Of a DNA stretch of 64,000 nt, positions 51,676 through 59,906 are shown in pieces. A program made the translations under genes and the position numbers. The DNA is taken from contig NZ_BMTR01000030.1 of the NCBI RefSeq assembly GCF_014649775.1, positions 1 through 64,000 of the forward strand, given 5' to 3'. Position 1 is the stretch's first letter; each line of letters opens with the position of its first letter. The notes under the pieces were generated by a model, which had not been told where the DNA came from, made no database searches, and was given only the letters and a program-made list of their open reading frames with translations. This DNA is from Streptomyces longisporoflavus (GTDB taxonomy: Bacteria; Actinomycetota; Actinomycetes; Streptomycetales; Streptomycetaceae).

Positions 51676-52497
51676 TCAGGCGGCGTAGAGGTCGAAGGTC
51701 GAGGTGCGCCGATCGCCGGCCACCACGTCGAGCGCGGGGTCGACGGTGAGCATCATCTGGTGCACGCGCTGAAGCTGCGGCGAGGGCTCCACGCCGAGCT
51801 CGTCGATGAGACGCGCGCGCAGTCTGCGGTACACGTCGAGGGCCGTCGCCTGCCGCCCGGAACGGTACAAGGCCACCATCGCCTGCGAGTGCAGCCCCTC
51901 GTGCTGCGGGTGACGGGCTATCAGGTCCGTAAGCTCGGCGATGAGTTCACCGTGCCGGCCGAGCCGCAGATCGGCGTCGATGCGCCGCTCCACGGTGACC
52001 AGGCGGGACTCGTTGAGCCGCATGATCTCGATGGAGAGGATCGAACCGGCTCGTACGTCGACGAGGGCGGGCCCGTTCCACATGTCGAGGGCGTTGCGCA
52101 GGAGCGTGGACGCCTGGCCGTCCTCGCCCTCCTCGAAGGCGCGCCGGCCGGCCGTGACGAGCTGCTCGTAGCGGTGCAGGTCGACCGAGTCGGCCGACAT
52201 CTGCAGCACATAGCCGCCGTGCCGGGTGGCGAGTATCTCCTTGGCGTTGCCGGGTGCGTCGGGCCCCATGGCGGTGCCGAGGCGGCGGCGCAGCTGCAGC
52301 ACGTAGGTCTGCAGTGTCGTCATGGCGCTCTGCGGCATCTCGGTGCCCCACAGCTCCTCCATGAGCGTGGCCACCGGCACGATGCGGCCCGGATAGAACG
52401 CGAACAGGGCAAGGAGCTGACGCGGCTTGCTCGCCGTGGGCACTATCGAGACACCGTTGACGGCCGCGTTCAGTGGTCCCAGGACCTGAATCTCCAC
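51676..52497 (-). CDS. SARP-family activator (third type)
   Basis: 273 residues. The N-terminal winged helix is VEIQVLGPLNAAVNG, KPRQLLALFAFYPGR, LMEELWGTEMPQSAMTTLQTYVLQLRRRL, then the BTAD region. It differs from the duplicated SARP pair throughout. The GTG at 52497 follows GGGAGGAAACC. Two near-identical 17-base direct repeats lie just upstream (52513-52556), perhaps an operator. It is divergent from the thioesterase/SARP pair at 52817-54525. Confidence 0.92.
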   Translation of the reverse strand: MEIQVLGPLNAAVNGVSIVPTASKPRQLLALFAFYPGRIVPVATLMEELWGTEMPQSAMTTLQTYVLQLRRRLGTAMGPDAPGNAKEILATRHGGYVLQMSADSVDLHRYEQLVTAGRRAFEEGEDGQASTLLRNALDMWNGPALVDVRAGSILSIEIMRLNESRLVTVERRIDADLRLGRHGELIAELTDLIARHPQHEGLHSQAMVALYRSGRQATALDVYRRLRARLIDELGVEPSPQLQRVHQMMLTVDPALDVVAGDRRTSTFDLYAA

Positions 52498-52816
52498 GGT
52501 TTCCTCCCGTACCCCATCGAGTGGTGGCCGTGCCGTTGACCCATCGATTGGCGGCCTTGGTCCTTGGCACGTTAGACCCGCTTCCGGCCGCTGCCCCCAT
52601 GACTCCCCCATTGCTGGACCCGCTCTCAAGCAGGTCTCTATGGGCGGTAGTCCGGGCGTAGGCCACAAGACTTGAGAATGGGTGCAGAGCGGTTCAAAGC
52701 TCACTCGTGCGAGCGGCGGCACGGGCCGGGACGCGGCTACCGTGCGAACTCCCTGCCCCGATCCGGACCGCTGGTCATCGGGCCGGAGGCCGGAGTGTCT
52801 CGTCGATGGAGTCGCC
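52498..52816. other. Divergent promoter region between two SARP units
   Basis: No gene is visible in these 319 bases. Direct repeats CCCATCGAGTGGTGGCC (52513) and CCCATCGATTGGCGGCC (52540), 27 bases apart with 15 of 17 matching, flank the SARP leader. A three-repeat SARP-like box lies at 52670-52702. Confidence 0.45.
52670..52702 (+). promoter_or_regulatory. Candidate SARP box before the thioesterase/SARP unit
   Basis: 11-mers ACTTGAGAATG, GGTGCAGAGCG and GTTCAAAGCTC align on TTGAGAA/TGCAGAG/TTCAAAG. The box lies 115 bases before the thioesterase start. Weaker match than the one at 49422. Confidence 0.4.
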
Positions 52817-53602
52817 ATGCTGAAGGCGGAAGTGCTGAGGGCGAAAGAGCCGCAGGCGGAAGAGCTGGAGCTGCGCCTGTTCGTGTTCCACCACTCCGGT
52901 GGTTCACAGCTGTCGTACCGCGACTGGCCGGCCGGCTTCCCGGCCGCCTGGGACGTGCGGATACCCGACGCACCGGGCCGCGGACCACGCGACAAGCGTC
53001 CCCCGCTCTCGGACGCGGGCGCGCTGCTCGACCACTACCTGGAGGAGCTGGACGCCGGTCTCACGGGCAGCTTCGCGTTCTTCGGGCACAGCATGGGCGG
53101 ACTGATCGCGTACGAACTCACCCGCCGGCTCCTCGACATGGGCCGCACGCCGCCCGTCTGGCTCGGCGTGTCCGCGCACGGCACGGTGCGTCCCGAGGGC
53201 GACGGCATGCGCCGGCACCTGCTGTCCGACGCCGACCTGCGCGAGGAGCTCTCGGCGATGGGCGGTACGCCGTCCTCGGTCCTGGCCCACCCGGAGCTGT
53301 GGGACCTCATCGCGCCGACCGTCCGCGCGGACCTGCGCATCAGCGAGACCTGGCGCACGACGCCCCTCGCCGCGCCGCTGCCGGTGCCCCTCTCGGTGTT
53401 CGGCGGCACCCGGGACGAGGTGGCGCCCCCGCACCGTATGGACGGCTGGTCCGCCGTTTCCGAGCACTTCCTGGGCCAGCACCTGTTCGAGGGCGGCCAC
53501 TTCTACTTCCAGGACCAGCTGCCCGCGGTCGCCGGGCGGATCAAGGACGACATACGACAAGCCCTGCTCCTGGCCCGGGCGCCCTCCGCGGTCACGCTAT
53601 GA
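52817..53602 (+). CDS. Type II thioesterase coupled to a SARP gene
   Basis: 261 residues. LFVFHHSGGSQLSY, nucleophile GHSMGG and His in GGHFYF mark it as a TEII; it is a paralogue of the thioesterase at 30123. The Asp is in GGTRDEV. The ATG at 52817 follows GGAG by a few bases; a longer frame extends upstream but lacks a ribosome site. Its stop overlaps the following SARP ATG (ATGA), so editing enzyme and activator are co-translated, an unusual pairing. It may serve a second assembly line or the same NRPS. Confidence 0.9.
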   Translation: MLKAEVLRAKEPQAEELELRLFVFHHSGGSQLSYRDWPAGFPAAWDVRIPDAPGRGPRDKRPPLSDAGALLDHYLEELDAGLTGSFAFFGHSMGGLIAYELTRRLLDMGRTPPVWLGVSAHGTVRPEGDGMRRHLLSDADLREELSAMGGTPSSVLAHPELWDLIAPTVRADLRISETWRTTPLAAPLPVPLSVFGGTRDEVAPPHRMDGWSAVSEHFLGQHLFEGGHFYFQDQLPAVAGRIKDDIRQALLLARAPSAVTL

Positions 53603-54525
53603 CTGTCCTCGACCTCGCCGCGCCGGAGCGGGTGCGCGGCGGGGCGACCGAGTTCCGGCTGCTCGGCCCGGTGGTCGTGCACGACGGGGAGACCGGGGCG
53701 GGCATCGTGCCGCCGGGGCCCAAGCAGCGGGCGCTTCTTGCCACTTTCATCATCCACGCGGGCGAACTCGTCTCCGTGGACCGCCTGGTGGAGGAGCTGT
53801 GGGGCGACCGGCCCCCGGCCAACGCGCCGAACGCGCTCCAGGCCCACGTCGCCCGCCTGCGCAGGCTGCTGCCCGCGCCGGGCCACGAGTGGATCAGCAC
53901 CCTGCCCTCCGGGTATCTGCTGACGCCGGGCCACGCCTCGACCGACGTGGCGCGCTTCGCGCTGCTGTCCGGGCAGGGCAGGGCCGCGGTGCCCGAGGAC
54001 CCGCAGTACGCGACGGAACTCCTGGGCCGCGCCCTGTCGTTGTGGCAGGGCCCGGCCCTCCAGGACTGCCGTCGCGGCCCCATCTGCTCGGCCGAGGCGG
54101 ACCGCCTCGACGAGCAGCGCCTGATCACGCTGGAAGCGCTGTACGAGGCGAGCCTGAGCTGCGGCAGATATGCCGAGGTGGTCTCCGGCCTGGAGCGCCT
54201 CACCGCCGACCATCCGCTGCGCGAGCGCTTCTACGATCTGCTGATGGTGGCCCTGTACCGGGGCGGCCGGCAGGCGGAGGCCCTGGGCGTCTACGAACGT
54301 GCCCGCCGCAACCTCATCACGGTCCTGGGCGTGGAGCCGGGTCCCGCGCTGCGCGCCCGTATGGAGGCGGTCCTCAACCAGTCGCCCGCCCTCGCGAAGC
54401 CGCGCCCGCGCCATCCGGACCTGGCGGCGGAGGTTTCGCAGCTGCGCACCCGGATCGAGCAACTGGTGCGGGACCAGGAGGACTTACTGCGCAGGGTGCA
54501 GGACGAGGAGGCCGGGGGCCGTTAG
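53599..54525 (+). CDS. SARP-family activator with C-terminal coiled coil and TTA codon
   Basis: 308 residues. The N-terminal winged helix is EFRLLGPVVVHDGE, KQRALLATFIIHAGE, LVEELWGDRPPANAPNALQAHVARLRRLL, then the BTAD domain (DRLDEQRLITLEALYEASL onwards). After position 275 a heptad-like helix, EVSQLRTRIEQLVRDQEDLL, suggests a coiled coil not present in the other SARPs here. The Leu at codon 296 is TTA (54484-54486), so full-length translation should need the bldA tRNA. The start overlaps the thioesterase stop. Confidence 0.92.
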   Translation: MTVLDLAAPERVRGGATEFRLLGPVVVHDGETGAGIVPPGPKQRALLATFIIHAGELVSVDRLVEELWGDRPPANAPNALQAHVARLRRLLPAPGHEWISTLPSGYLLTPGHASTDVARFALLSGQGRAAVPEDPQYATELLGRALSLWQGPALQDCRRGPICSAEADRLDEQRLITLEALYEASLSCGRYAEVVSGLERLTADHPLRERFYDLLMVALYRGGRQAEALGVYERARRNLITVLGVEPGPALRARMEAVLNQSPALAKPRPRHPDLAAEVSQLRTRIEQLVRDQEDLLRRVQDEEAGGR

Positions 54526-54561
54526 AGCGGCCTTCGCCGCTCGTGTCCCCCGGCGCCGGGT

Positions 54562-56103
54562 TCAGGCCGAGAGCAGCAGGACGACGATCAGCGCCAGACA
54601 GTAGACGGCGGCCGCGGTCCCGGCCGCCCGCGCGCGCGGCGCGGAGACGCGGGCCGCCGTCCCGGCGGGACGGAGCGCCGGGTCGGCCGCCAACGCGCGG
54701 ATGGCGTCCACCGCGGCACGGGCCCGGGGCCGCCGGGGCAGCAGCTCGGCGAGCCAGCGCGCGGGCAGGACACCGTAGACGTCCGCGACACGGTCGGTGG
54801 CGTAGCGGACCCGGAAGCCGTGGGTCTCGATGCTGACACCGCGGAACCTGTCCCACGGCACCTGGTGCGCCGAGAAGGTACCGGTGACCCTGAGCCCGTC
54901 ACGGTCGGCCACGACCTCCCAGTTCAGCAAGGTGACGAGGGGCATGATCGACACCGCCACGAGCAGGGCGAGGCCATGGACGTACCGCGATTCCGCCTCG
55001 TACAGCCGAAGGCCGATGGCCAGGAGCGGCAGCACCGCCAGGTAGCCCAGCACCATGGCACGCACCCCGGCCCCGGCCCGCCACCGAAGCGGCGTCGCCC
55101 CGGCCTCCCGCGTCTCGGCGGCCGGCTCCGCACGGTACTGGGGCCGTACGGGCTTCAGGGTGTGCCCGGACGCCCCGCCCGTCACGAGAACCAGCTCGCC
55201 CCCGGCGCAGGGGGCTCCGTACAGCAGCGCCTCACGCAACGTGCCGTCCGTGGGCAGAGTGGTGCGGCAGCTGAAGACCGGCGTCCCGCCCGCGGCGTCA
55301 TCCGCCGCGAAGACATCCGTGCGCCGGTCGTCCGATCCGCCCCCGGCACGCAGGAGTACCCGCAGCACGGGCGACGGCGACCGGCGCAGGGCCGCGAGGC
55401 CGTGCCACCCGGCCAGACCTGATCCGCCCCAGTTCAACCCCACCACCAGGGTGAGGACCGCGACGTACTGCCACTCGTCCGCGCCCATCAGCCAATCGCT
55501 GCTCACGGCCGACAGCGCGAGAGCGACCAGCGCGAACCCGAAGACGGGCACGCCACAACCGAGGTTCGACCCACCGCGCCCGGAGGTGTCGACGTCCCCC
55601 GGCAACGCCATCCGTACGGGACCGGCCGCGGCTAAGGCAAGCGCCCGCTGCCCGCGTGCGACCCGCAGGCGGTGCAGACAACCCGCCAACGCGTACCCCG
55701 CCGCCAGGACCACGGCGGCGCGGGACTCCACGGGGATCTGCGACTGCACCGCGACACCGAGGGCGACCAGCGGCAGAGCGGCGGCAGCCAGGAGCGGAAG
55801 TCGCCAGAGCCACCGGAAGACGAGCACACCCGCGATCCCGAGGTGCGCGGTGACCCACCACCGGGGTTCGCACGAATCGGACGTGCCGCAGAGATACGAC
55901 TGCAGGCGCGGGGCATCCGTCGCCACCACAAGCGCGCAGACCAGGGCCGCGACGGCGGGCAGCGGATGCGCCCACACGGCGGGCCGGGCCTTGAGCCATC
56001 GCCCGGCGTCCGCGGAATTCCAGGCGGCCACCTCTGCGGGCGCGGCCTCCCGCGGCAGCGGAACGGGGTTCTCGATCACGCCCGATATTCCGGCCACGGA
56101 CAT
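54562..56103 (-). CDS. Polytopic membrane protein with PH-like domain
   Basis: 513 residues. Hydrophobic segments lie at about 47-65, 85-100, 105-125, 135-150 and 185-225, with a pair near 350-400. A C-terminal PH-like segment follows: VVADRDGLRVTGTFSAHQVPWDRFRGVSIE, then an RYATDRVADVYGV strand. The last helix is hydrophobic. It resembles actinobacterial PH-domain membrane proteins of unknown function. Start uncertain: ATG 56103 or a GTG 42 bases upstream; neither has a strong ribosome site. Whether it is part of the cluster is unclear. Confidence 0.7.
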   Translation of the reverse strand: MSVAGISGVIENPVPLPREAAPAEVAAWNSADAGRWLKARPAVWAHPLPAVAALVCALVVATDAPRLQSYLCGTSDSCEPRWWVTAHLGIAGVLVFRWLWRLPLLAAAALPLVALGVAVQSQIPVESRAAVVLAAGYALAGCLHRLRVARGQRALALAAAGPVRMALPGDVDTSGRGGSNLGCGVPVFGFALVALALSAVSSDWLMGADEWQYVAVLTLVVGLNWGGSGLAGWHGLAALRRSPSPVLRVLLRAGGGSDDRRTDVFAADDAAGGTPVFSCRTTLPTDGTLREALLYGAPCAGGELVLVTGGASGHTLKPVRPQYRAEPAAETREAGATPLRWRAGAGVRAMVLGYLAVLPLLAIGLRLYEAESRYVHGLALLVAVSIMPLVTLLNWEVVADRDGLRVTGTFSAHQVPWDRFRGVSIETHGFRVRYATDRVADVYGVLPARWLAELLPRRPRARAAVDAIRALAADPALRPAGTAARVSAPRARAAGTAAAVYCLALIVVLLLSA

Positions 56104-56277
56104 GACGCACACCCCGGCACCGCGCGACGGAACGGTGAACACCACGGCACGGATCGATACCGGCGACTGCCGGGGCTGCTCCCGGGACTGCTCCCAGGGC
56201 TGACGGCCACTCAGCTCCGGGGTGTGAGGTGACGTCCCTTGCGTGAGGGACGCCCCCGCGGCCCCCCGCGCCGCAAA

Positions 56278-56329
56278 ACGCCCCGCCCACCCGCAGCGGC
56301 CTCAGGCCTTACGGGGGTGGACGGGGCGT
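56278..56329 (-). terminator. Terminator of SARP copy 2
   Basis: ACGCCCCG-CCACCC and GGGTGG-CGGGGCGT arms pair across about 20 bases that include a small GGCC/GGCC stem. It lies 37 bases past the SARP stop. Confidence 0.65.
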
Positions 56330-56365
56330 CGATCGTCGGTGTGCCGGGGTCGCGGGACGCGGCCA

Positions 56366-57229
56366 TCAGCCGACTCGGGCGAGTCGATCCCGTGCGCCGG
56401 CGTTCACGGCTTCGTTCCGTGCGCCGTGGGGGGTCGGTTCGGAGGTCTTGAGGATGGCCTGCTGGAGGCGACGCAGTTCGGGTGAGGGCTCAAGGCCCAG
56501 GTCGCGTACGAGGGCCTGGCGCAGCCGCTGGTACACGCTCAGCGCTTCGCCCCGGCGGCCCGAACGGTAAAGGGCCAGCATGAACTGCCCGTGCAGATTC
56601 TCGTGCGTGCGATACCGGCTCACCAGCACCGTCAGCTCACCCAGCAACTCACGGTGCCGGCCAAGACGCAGATCCGCCTCGATGCGCTGATACAGCGCAC
56701 ACAACCGCGTCTCCTCCAGGCGGCGCACCTCCATCTCCAACTGCACACCCGCCCGCACATCCGCCAGCGCCGAACCACTCCACAACGCAAGAGCCTCCCG
56801 CAACAACCGGGCCGCCCCCGCGAAGTCCTCACCGTCCATCGCCCGATAACCCATCCCCGCAAGCCGCTCGAACTCCACCACATCACTCAAGCCGCCACCG
56901 CCCTTCAGGACATAGCCGCCGGGCGCCGTCACCAGCACATCCTTCGCCGACACACCCCCGGCCGCGCCCTGCTCTCCCGCACTGCCCGCGCCCTGCTCCA
57001 GCGCCGCACCGATCAACTCACGCAACTGCAGGATGTAGGTCTGCAACGTCGTCCGCGCCGACCGCGGCGGACGCTCCCCCCACAACTCCTCCACCAGCAA
57101 ACCCACCGGCACCACACGATCAACATGCAGAGCCAGCAACGCCAGCACCTTCCGCGGCTTCGGCGCCGTAGGCATCACAGCAACCCCGCCCACCCGCACA
57201 CCCAACGGACCCAGAACATCAATATCCAT
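56366..57229 (-). CDS. SARP-family activator, copy 2 (under ARE control)
   Basis: 287 residues, identical to the SARP at 39249-40127 from MDIDVLGPLG to LGLEPS (about 250 residues). It then ends in its own tail, PELRRLQQAILKTSEPTPHG onward. This tail fits SARP C-termini just as well, so either could be the original. ATG 57229 follows AGGGGA. An ARE-like palindrome lies 64 bases upstream, outside the duplicated DNA, so this copy should respond to the butyrolactone-type receptors encoded next door. Confidence 0.93.
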   Translation of the reverse strand: MDIDVLGPLGVRVGGVAVMPTAPKPRKVLALLALHVDRVVPVGLLVEELWGERPPRSARTTLQTYILQLRELIGAALEQGAGSAGEQGAAGGVSAKDVLVTAPGGYVLKGGGGLSDVVEFERLAGMGYRAMDGEDFAGAARLLREALALWSGSALADVRAGVQLEMEVRRLEETRLCALYQRIEADLRLGRHRELLGELTVLVSRYRTHENLHGQFMLALYRSGRRGEALSVYQRLRQALVRDLGLEPSPELRRLQQAILKTSEPTPHGARNEAVNAGARDRLARVG

Positions 57230-57255
57230 CACGCCAAATCCCCTGTTCGTGAGTG
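56484..57255 (-). repeat. 772-bp direct duplication, copy 2
   Basis: Same sequence and length as 39382-40153, same orientation, 17.1 kb apart. The identity starts abruptly at GAGGGCTCAAGG and ends at TTCGTGAGTG in both copies. Confidence 0.9.
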
Positions 57256-57547
57256 GCCTGCATCCCGTGTTGATCCCGTGCTCAATCAGTAAAAAACCAG
57301 CAGTCCGGTTTGTCAATACCAGACCGCCCATGCTGTTTCCACAACCTCCCACCCGTTCCTCGAGCGCGCCTAAAGCCCTGCGGGATTTGCCATGGATCAC
57401 GAAAACCCCCTCGTCACAGGCTTACGAGAGGGTTACGAGAGGGAGCGTGTAGCGGGCCGACGGCCGCCGTCCGACAGCCTTCAAGGGGCTCAGTAGCCCT
57501 GGAAGGCGATAAAAAACAGCCGACAGAGTCTGTTTATGAGCCGCGTT
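57230..57547. other. Promoter region of SARP copy 2
   Basis: No gene is visible in these 318 bases. It holds the ARE at 57293-57313 and a weaker ARE-like/terminator-like sequence at 57511-57537 (AAACAG...CTGTTTA), close to the 3' end of the receptor gene. Confidence 0.45.
57293..57313. promoter_or_regulatory. ARE-like receptor site before SARP copy 2
   Basis: Arms AAAACC and GGTTTGT surround AGCAGTCC. This matches the pattern of autoregulatory elements bound by ArpA/ScbR-type receptors and the other sites at this end of the window. Confidence 0.7.
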
Positions 57548-58138
57548 TCAGACCGCTTCCCCTGTCAGCTGCGGCAGCACCAGCTCCCAGAACGCGTCGA
57601 TCCGCTGCCCCGACAGCCACCCGCGGTCCCTGCCGCCGAGCACCTCGAAGCCCACGGTGGCCGCGACGATGGCCGGGGCGACCCGCTCCGGCGTCACGCC
57701 GTCCGCGAGCACACCCTCACGGTCGGCGCGCTCCAGCATGTCCTCGACCCACTCCTGCCAGTAGCGCCGCACGCCGGCGGTGGCCCCGAGCGCGGGCTCT
57801 CCCCCCAGTTCGAAGCCCGCCCGCACGACGACATCCTCCGCGAGGCGGCTCATCAGACCGTGCGTCGCCGCGACCAGGCCCTGCAACGCGCTGCCCCGCG
57901 CCCCGTCGACCGGTGCGTCCTCGGTGATCGTGCGCAGTCTGCGCGCCGCCTCTTCCTCCACCGCCCTGGCCAACTCCCGCTTTGTCTCGAAGTGGAAGTG
58001 CAGCGCTCCGTTGCTGACCCCGGTAAGCCGGCTGATGTGGGCGAGCGAGGCCGCCGCGTACCCCTCGCGCGCGAACACCTCCGCGGCGGACTGGATCAGA
58101 GATTGACGGGTCCGGACCGCCCGCTCCTGCTTGGCCAT
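57548..58138 (-). CDS. Gamma-butyrolactone receptor-type TetR regulator 1
   Basis: 196 residues. The N-terminus MAKQERAVRTRQSLIQSAAEVFAREG with ISRLTGVSNGALHFHFETKREL is the ArpA/ScbR DNA-binding domain. The ligand-domain tryptophan is present in YWQEWVEDML. It is closer to receptor 2 (58679) than to receptor 3 (61090) in VSNGALxFHF and VGFEVLGG. Two ARE-like palindromes lie upstream, so it is probably autoregulated or repressed by the others. It could be a pseudo-receptor that binds antibiotic or intermediates rather than the signal. Confidence 0.9.
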   Translation of the reverse strand: MAKQERAVRTRQSLIQSAAEVFAREGYAAASLAHISRLTGVSNGALHFHFETKRELARAVEEEAARRLRTITEDAPVDGARGSALQGLVAATHGLMSRLAEDVVVRAGFELGGEPALGATAGVRRYWQEWVEDMLERADREGVLADGVTPERVAPAIVAATVGFEVLGGRDRGWLSGQRIDAFWELVLPQLTGEAV

Positions 58139-58281
58139 CGCTCACCTCTCCAACACGGCCCGCCTCCGACGCGGCCAGGCCGACACTCACGGACTCAATG
58201 ACGTCGCCAGGCCCCCTGCGACGCGCGACCGAGGCCCGTGCACTGCAAAGAACATGCCGAACTTTCCCCGCAATCGAGAAA

Positions 58282-58304
58282 ACAAACCGGTGGGTCGGTT
58301 TTGT
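58282..58304. promoter_or_regulatory. ARE-like site upstream of receptor 1
   Basis: ACAAACCG and CGGTTTTGT arms around GTGGGT form a near-perfect palindrome. The best-preserved ARE in the window. Confidence 0.75.
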
Positions 58305-58549
58305 CGAGTCCTTAACGGCCGAAGCTGTGCGGAGTCCGGTCGGCAACGTATCGCAGCCTCCCGGTGTCCGGCTCGCCGGGGCACCCGCACCTGCCAACCA
58401 CGCCCCCGGGACCTGAGGTTACGCCCAGGTTCGAGCGTCCGACACCCCACCTCCGGGCGCCGGGGATCATGACTGGCGCAAAATGCGTCACGTCGCAGCC
58501 CCCGTCGGAGCGCCCGACAGAAGGCTGATCGCCCTCTTCACTGTCAGCA

Positions 58550-58573
58550 AATAAACCGCCAGGTTGGTTTGTT
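58550..58573. promoter_or_regulatory. ARE-like site, distal
   Basis: AATAAACC and GGTTTGTT arms around GCCAGGTT. The regulated gene is not obvious; possibly receptor 1 at a distance. Confidence 0.65.
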
Positions 58574-58678
58574 AGCTACGGCGATCGACACCCTTCCGTT
58601 GCTTTCCTTGCATGAAGCACGCAACGCACCGGCGGAACCGCTGGTTCCGCCGCCCGCCACGGACACGGACCAGACCGG

Positions 58679-59410
58679 TCAGCCCGCCGCCCCGGAACCG
58701 GCGGCCGCCAGCCCCGCCCGATCCGCGGTCGTGGCCAACGCGGGCAGCAGCAGGTGCCAGAACCAGGTGAGGGGATCGGGCGACAGCCACTGCCCGTCGT
58801 ACGCCCCGAGGACCTCGATCCCGACCGTGGCCGCGACCACCGCGACCGCCGCGTCCCGCCCCGAGACGCCGGGCGCGAGCGCGCCCCGCGCTTCGGCCGC
58901 CGCCAGCGCACCCTGCACCCACTCGCGCCAGGCGTCCCGCAGGTCTTCGCCGACCACCGCGCGCTCCCGCACCCCGCTCAGGTCGAACCCCGCCCGCAGC
59001 ACCACGTCGCTGCCCAGGGCCCGCACGAAGGCGTGCGTGACGTCGATCAGGCCCTGCAACCCGCTCACCTGCGCCGGCCCGCCCGCCTCCGCCGGCTCGC
59101 TTCCCTCCGCGCGCCCGCTCCCACGCGCGAGCCCGCGCCCCACCGCAGCGCCCCCGGCAGGTCCAGCCGCTCCGGCACCCCCGGCACCCCCGGCAATCAG
59201 CCCCGCGAGCCGCGCCGCGGCCGACGCCGCCACCGCGTCCGCGAGGTCCGCCTTGGTGGCGAAGTGGAAGTACAGGGCGCCGTTGCTCACCTTGGCCCTG
59301 GCGGTGACCATCGCGAGCGAGGTCGCCTCGTAGCCGTCCCGGTGGAAGAGCTCGGCGGCCGCCTCGATGAGCGCGGTCCGGGTCCGGACCGCGCGTTCCT
59401 GTCTGGTCAT
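58679..59410 (-). CDS. Gamma-butyrolactone receptor-type TetR regulator 2 with Gly/Ala-rich insertion
   Basis: 243 residues, longer than the usual 200-220. The DNA-binding domain is MTRQERAVRTRTALIEAAAELFHRDG with TARAKVSNGALYFHFATKADL. Residues about 66-112 are a low-complexity Gly/Ala/Glu-rich insertion (LIAGGAGGAGAAGPAGGAAV...) between the DNA-binding and ligand domains. The tryptophan is in AWREWVQGAL, and VGIEVLGAYDGQWLSPDP resembles receptor 1. ATG 59410 follows GGAG. The insertion may lengthen the linker; its effect is unknown. Confidence 0.88.
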   Translation of the reverse strand: MTRQERAVRTRTALIEAAAELFHRDGYEATSLAMVTARAKVSNGALYFHFATKADLADAVAASAAARLAGLIAGGAGGAGAAGPAGGAAVGRGLARGSGRAEGSEPAEAGGPAQVSGLQGLIDVTHAFVRALGSDVVLRAGFDLSGVRERAVVGEDLRDAWREWVQGALAAAEARGALAPGVSGRDAAVAVVAATVGIEVLGAYDGQWLSPDPLTWFWHLLLPALATTADRAGLAAAGSGAAG

Positions 59411-59906
59411 CAGGGCTCCGTTGCTGCGCTGGTCTTGTGGTGCGCCGGGCTGGGGCTGCCGCCGCGCGCGCACGCACGCAGAGGCCCCGAGATCCTCCGT
59501 GTCCCGCCTAGAGCACGGCTCAAGGCACCACGGAGAGCGCCTACAGCACTCCCGTACGAATGCCCGTCCCGGCGGCTCCGCGGCCCAAGGTCGTACCGCC
59601 GGGCGCACGGACCGCATGACCGCACCCTCCGCAGGACCGCCGGTTGCCCGAACGGGCGTGATCATGGCCCGCAGCAGGGAGTCCGGGCAGAAATCGGGCT
59701 TGGGGTCTCGTTCAAGTCAGCCCGCAGTAGATTGAGCGCGGGGTTATCGCCCGTTCTGGCCCGAGAGGTCGGAACGGAAGCCTCCATTTCCCGCCACAGG
59801 GCATTCCCCTGGTGACTGTAGAAAATAAACCGGGTGGTCTGTATGTTGAGACCCGCGAGGCGCCCCATCCGGCGCACTCTCCAGTCGCGAATCCGGGGGA
59901 TACAAC
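59411..59906. other. Divergent region between receptor 2 and AfsA-like gene 1
   Basis: No gene is visible in these 496 bases. The only clear element is the ARE-like site close to the AfsA-like gene. Confidence 0.4.
59824..59847. promoter_or_regulatory. ARE-like site before AfsA-like gene 1
   Basis: AATAAACC followed by GGGTGG and TCTGTATGTT, about 60 bases upstream of the start; same core as the sites at 63323 and 63419. Confidence 0.65.

Larger units (their letters stand above)
58139..58678. other. 540-base region with two ARE-like sites
   Basis: No gene is visible. ARE-like palindromes lie at 58282-58304 and 58550-58573; the first is 144 bases before the start of receptor 1. The second is further away, near the 3' end of receptor 2. 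Confidence 0.45.

Noticed and set aside
57511..57537. Eighth ARE site
   Set aside because: AAACAG/CTGTTTA arms are weaker than the others and equally resemble a terminator for receptor 1, so it is not counted.
58131..58472. 113-codon + strand frame between receptors
   Set aside because: It starts inside receptor 1's antisense start and runs through an ARE palindrome; no ribosome site or domain.
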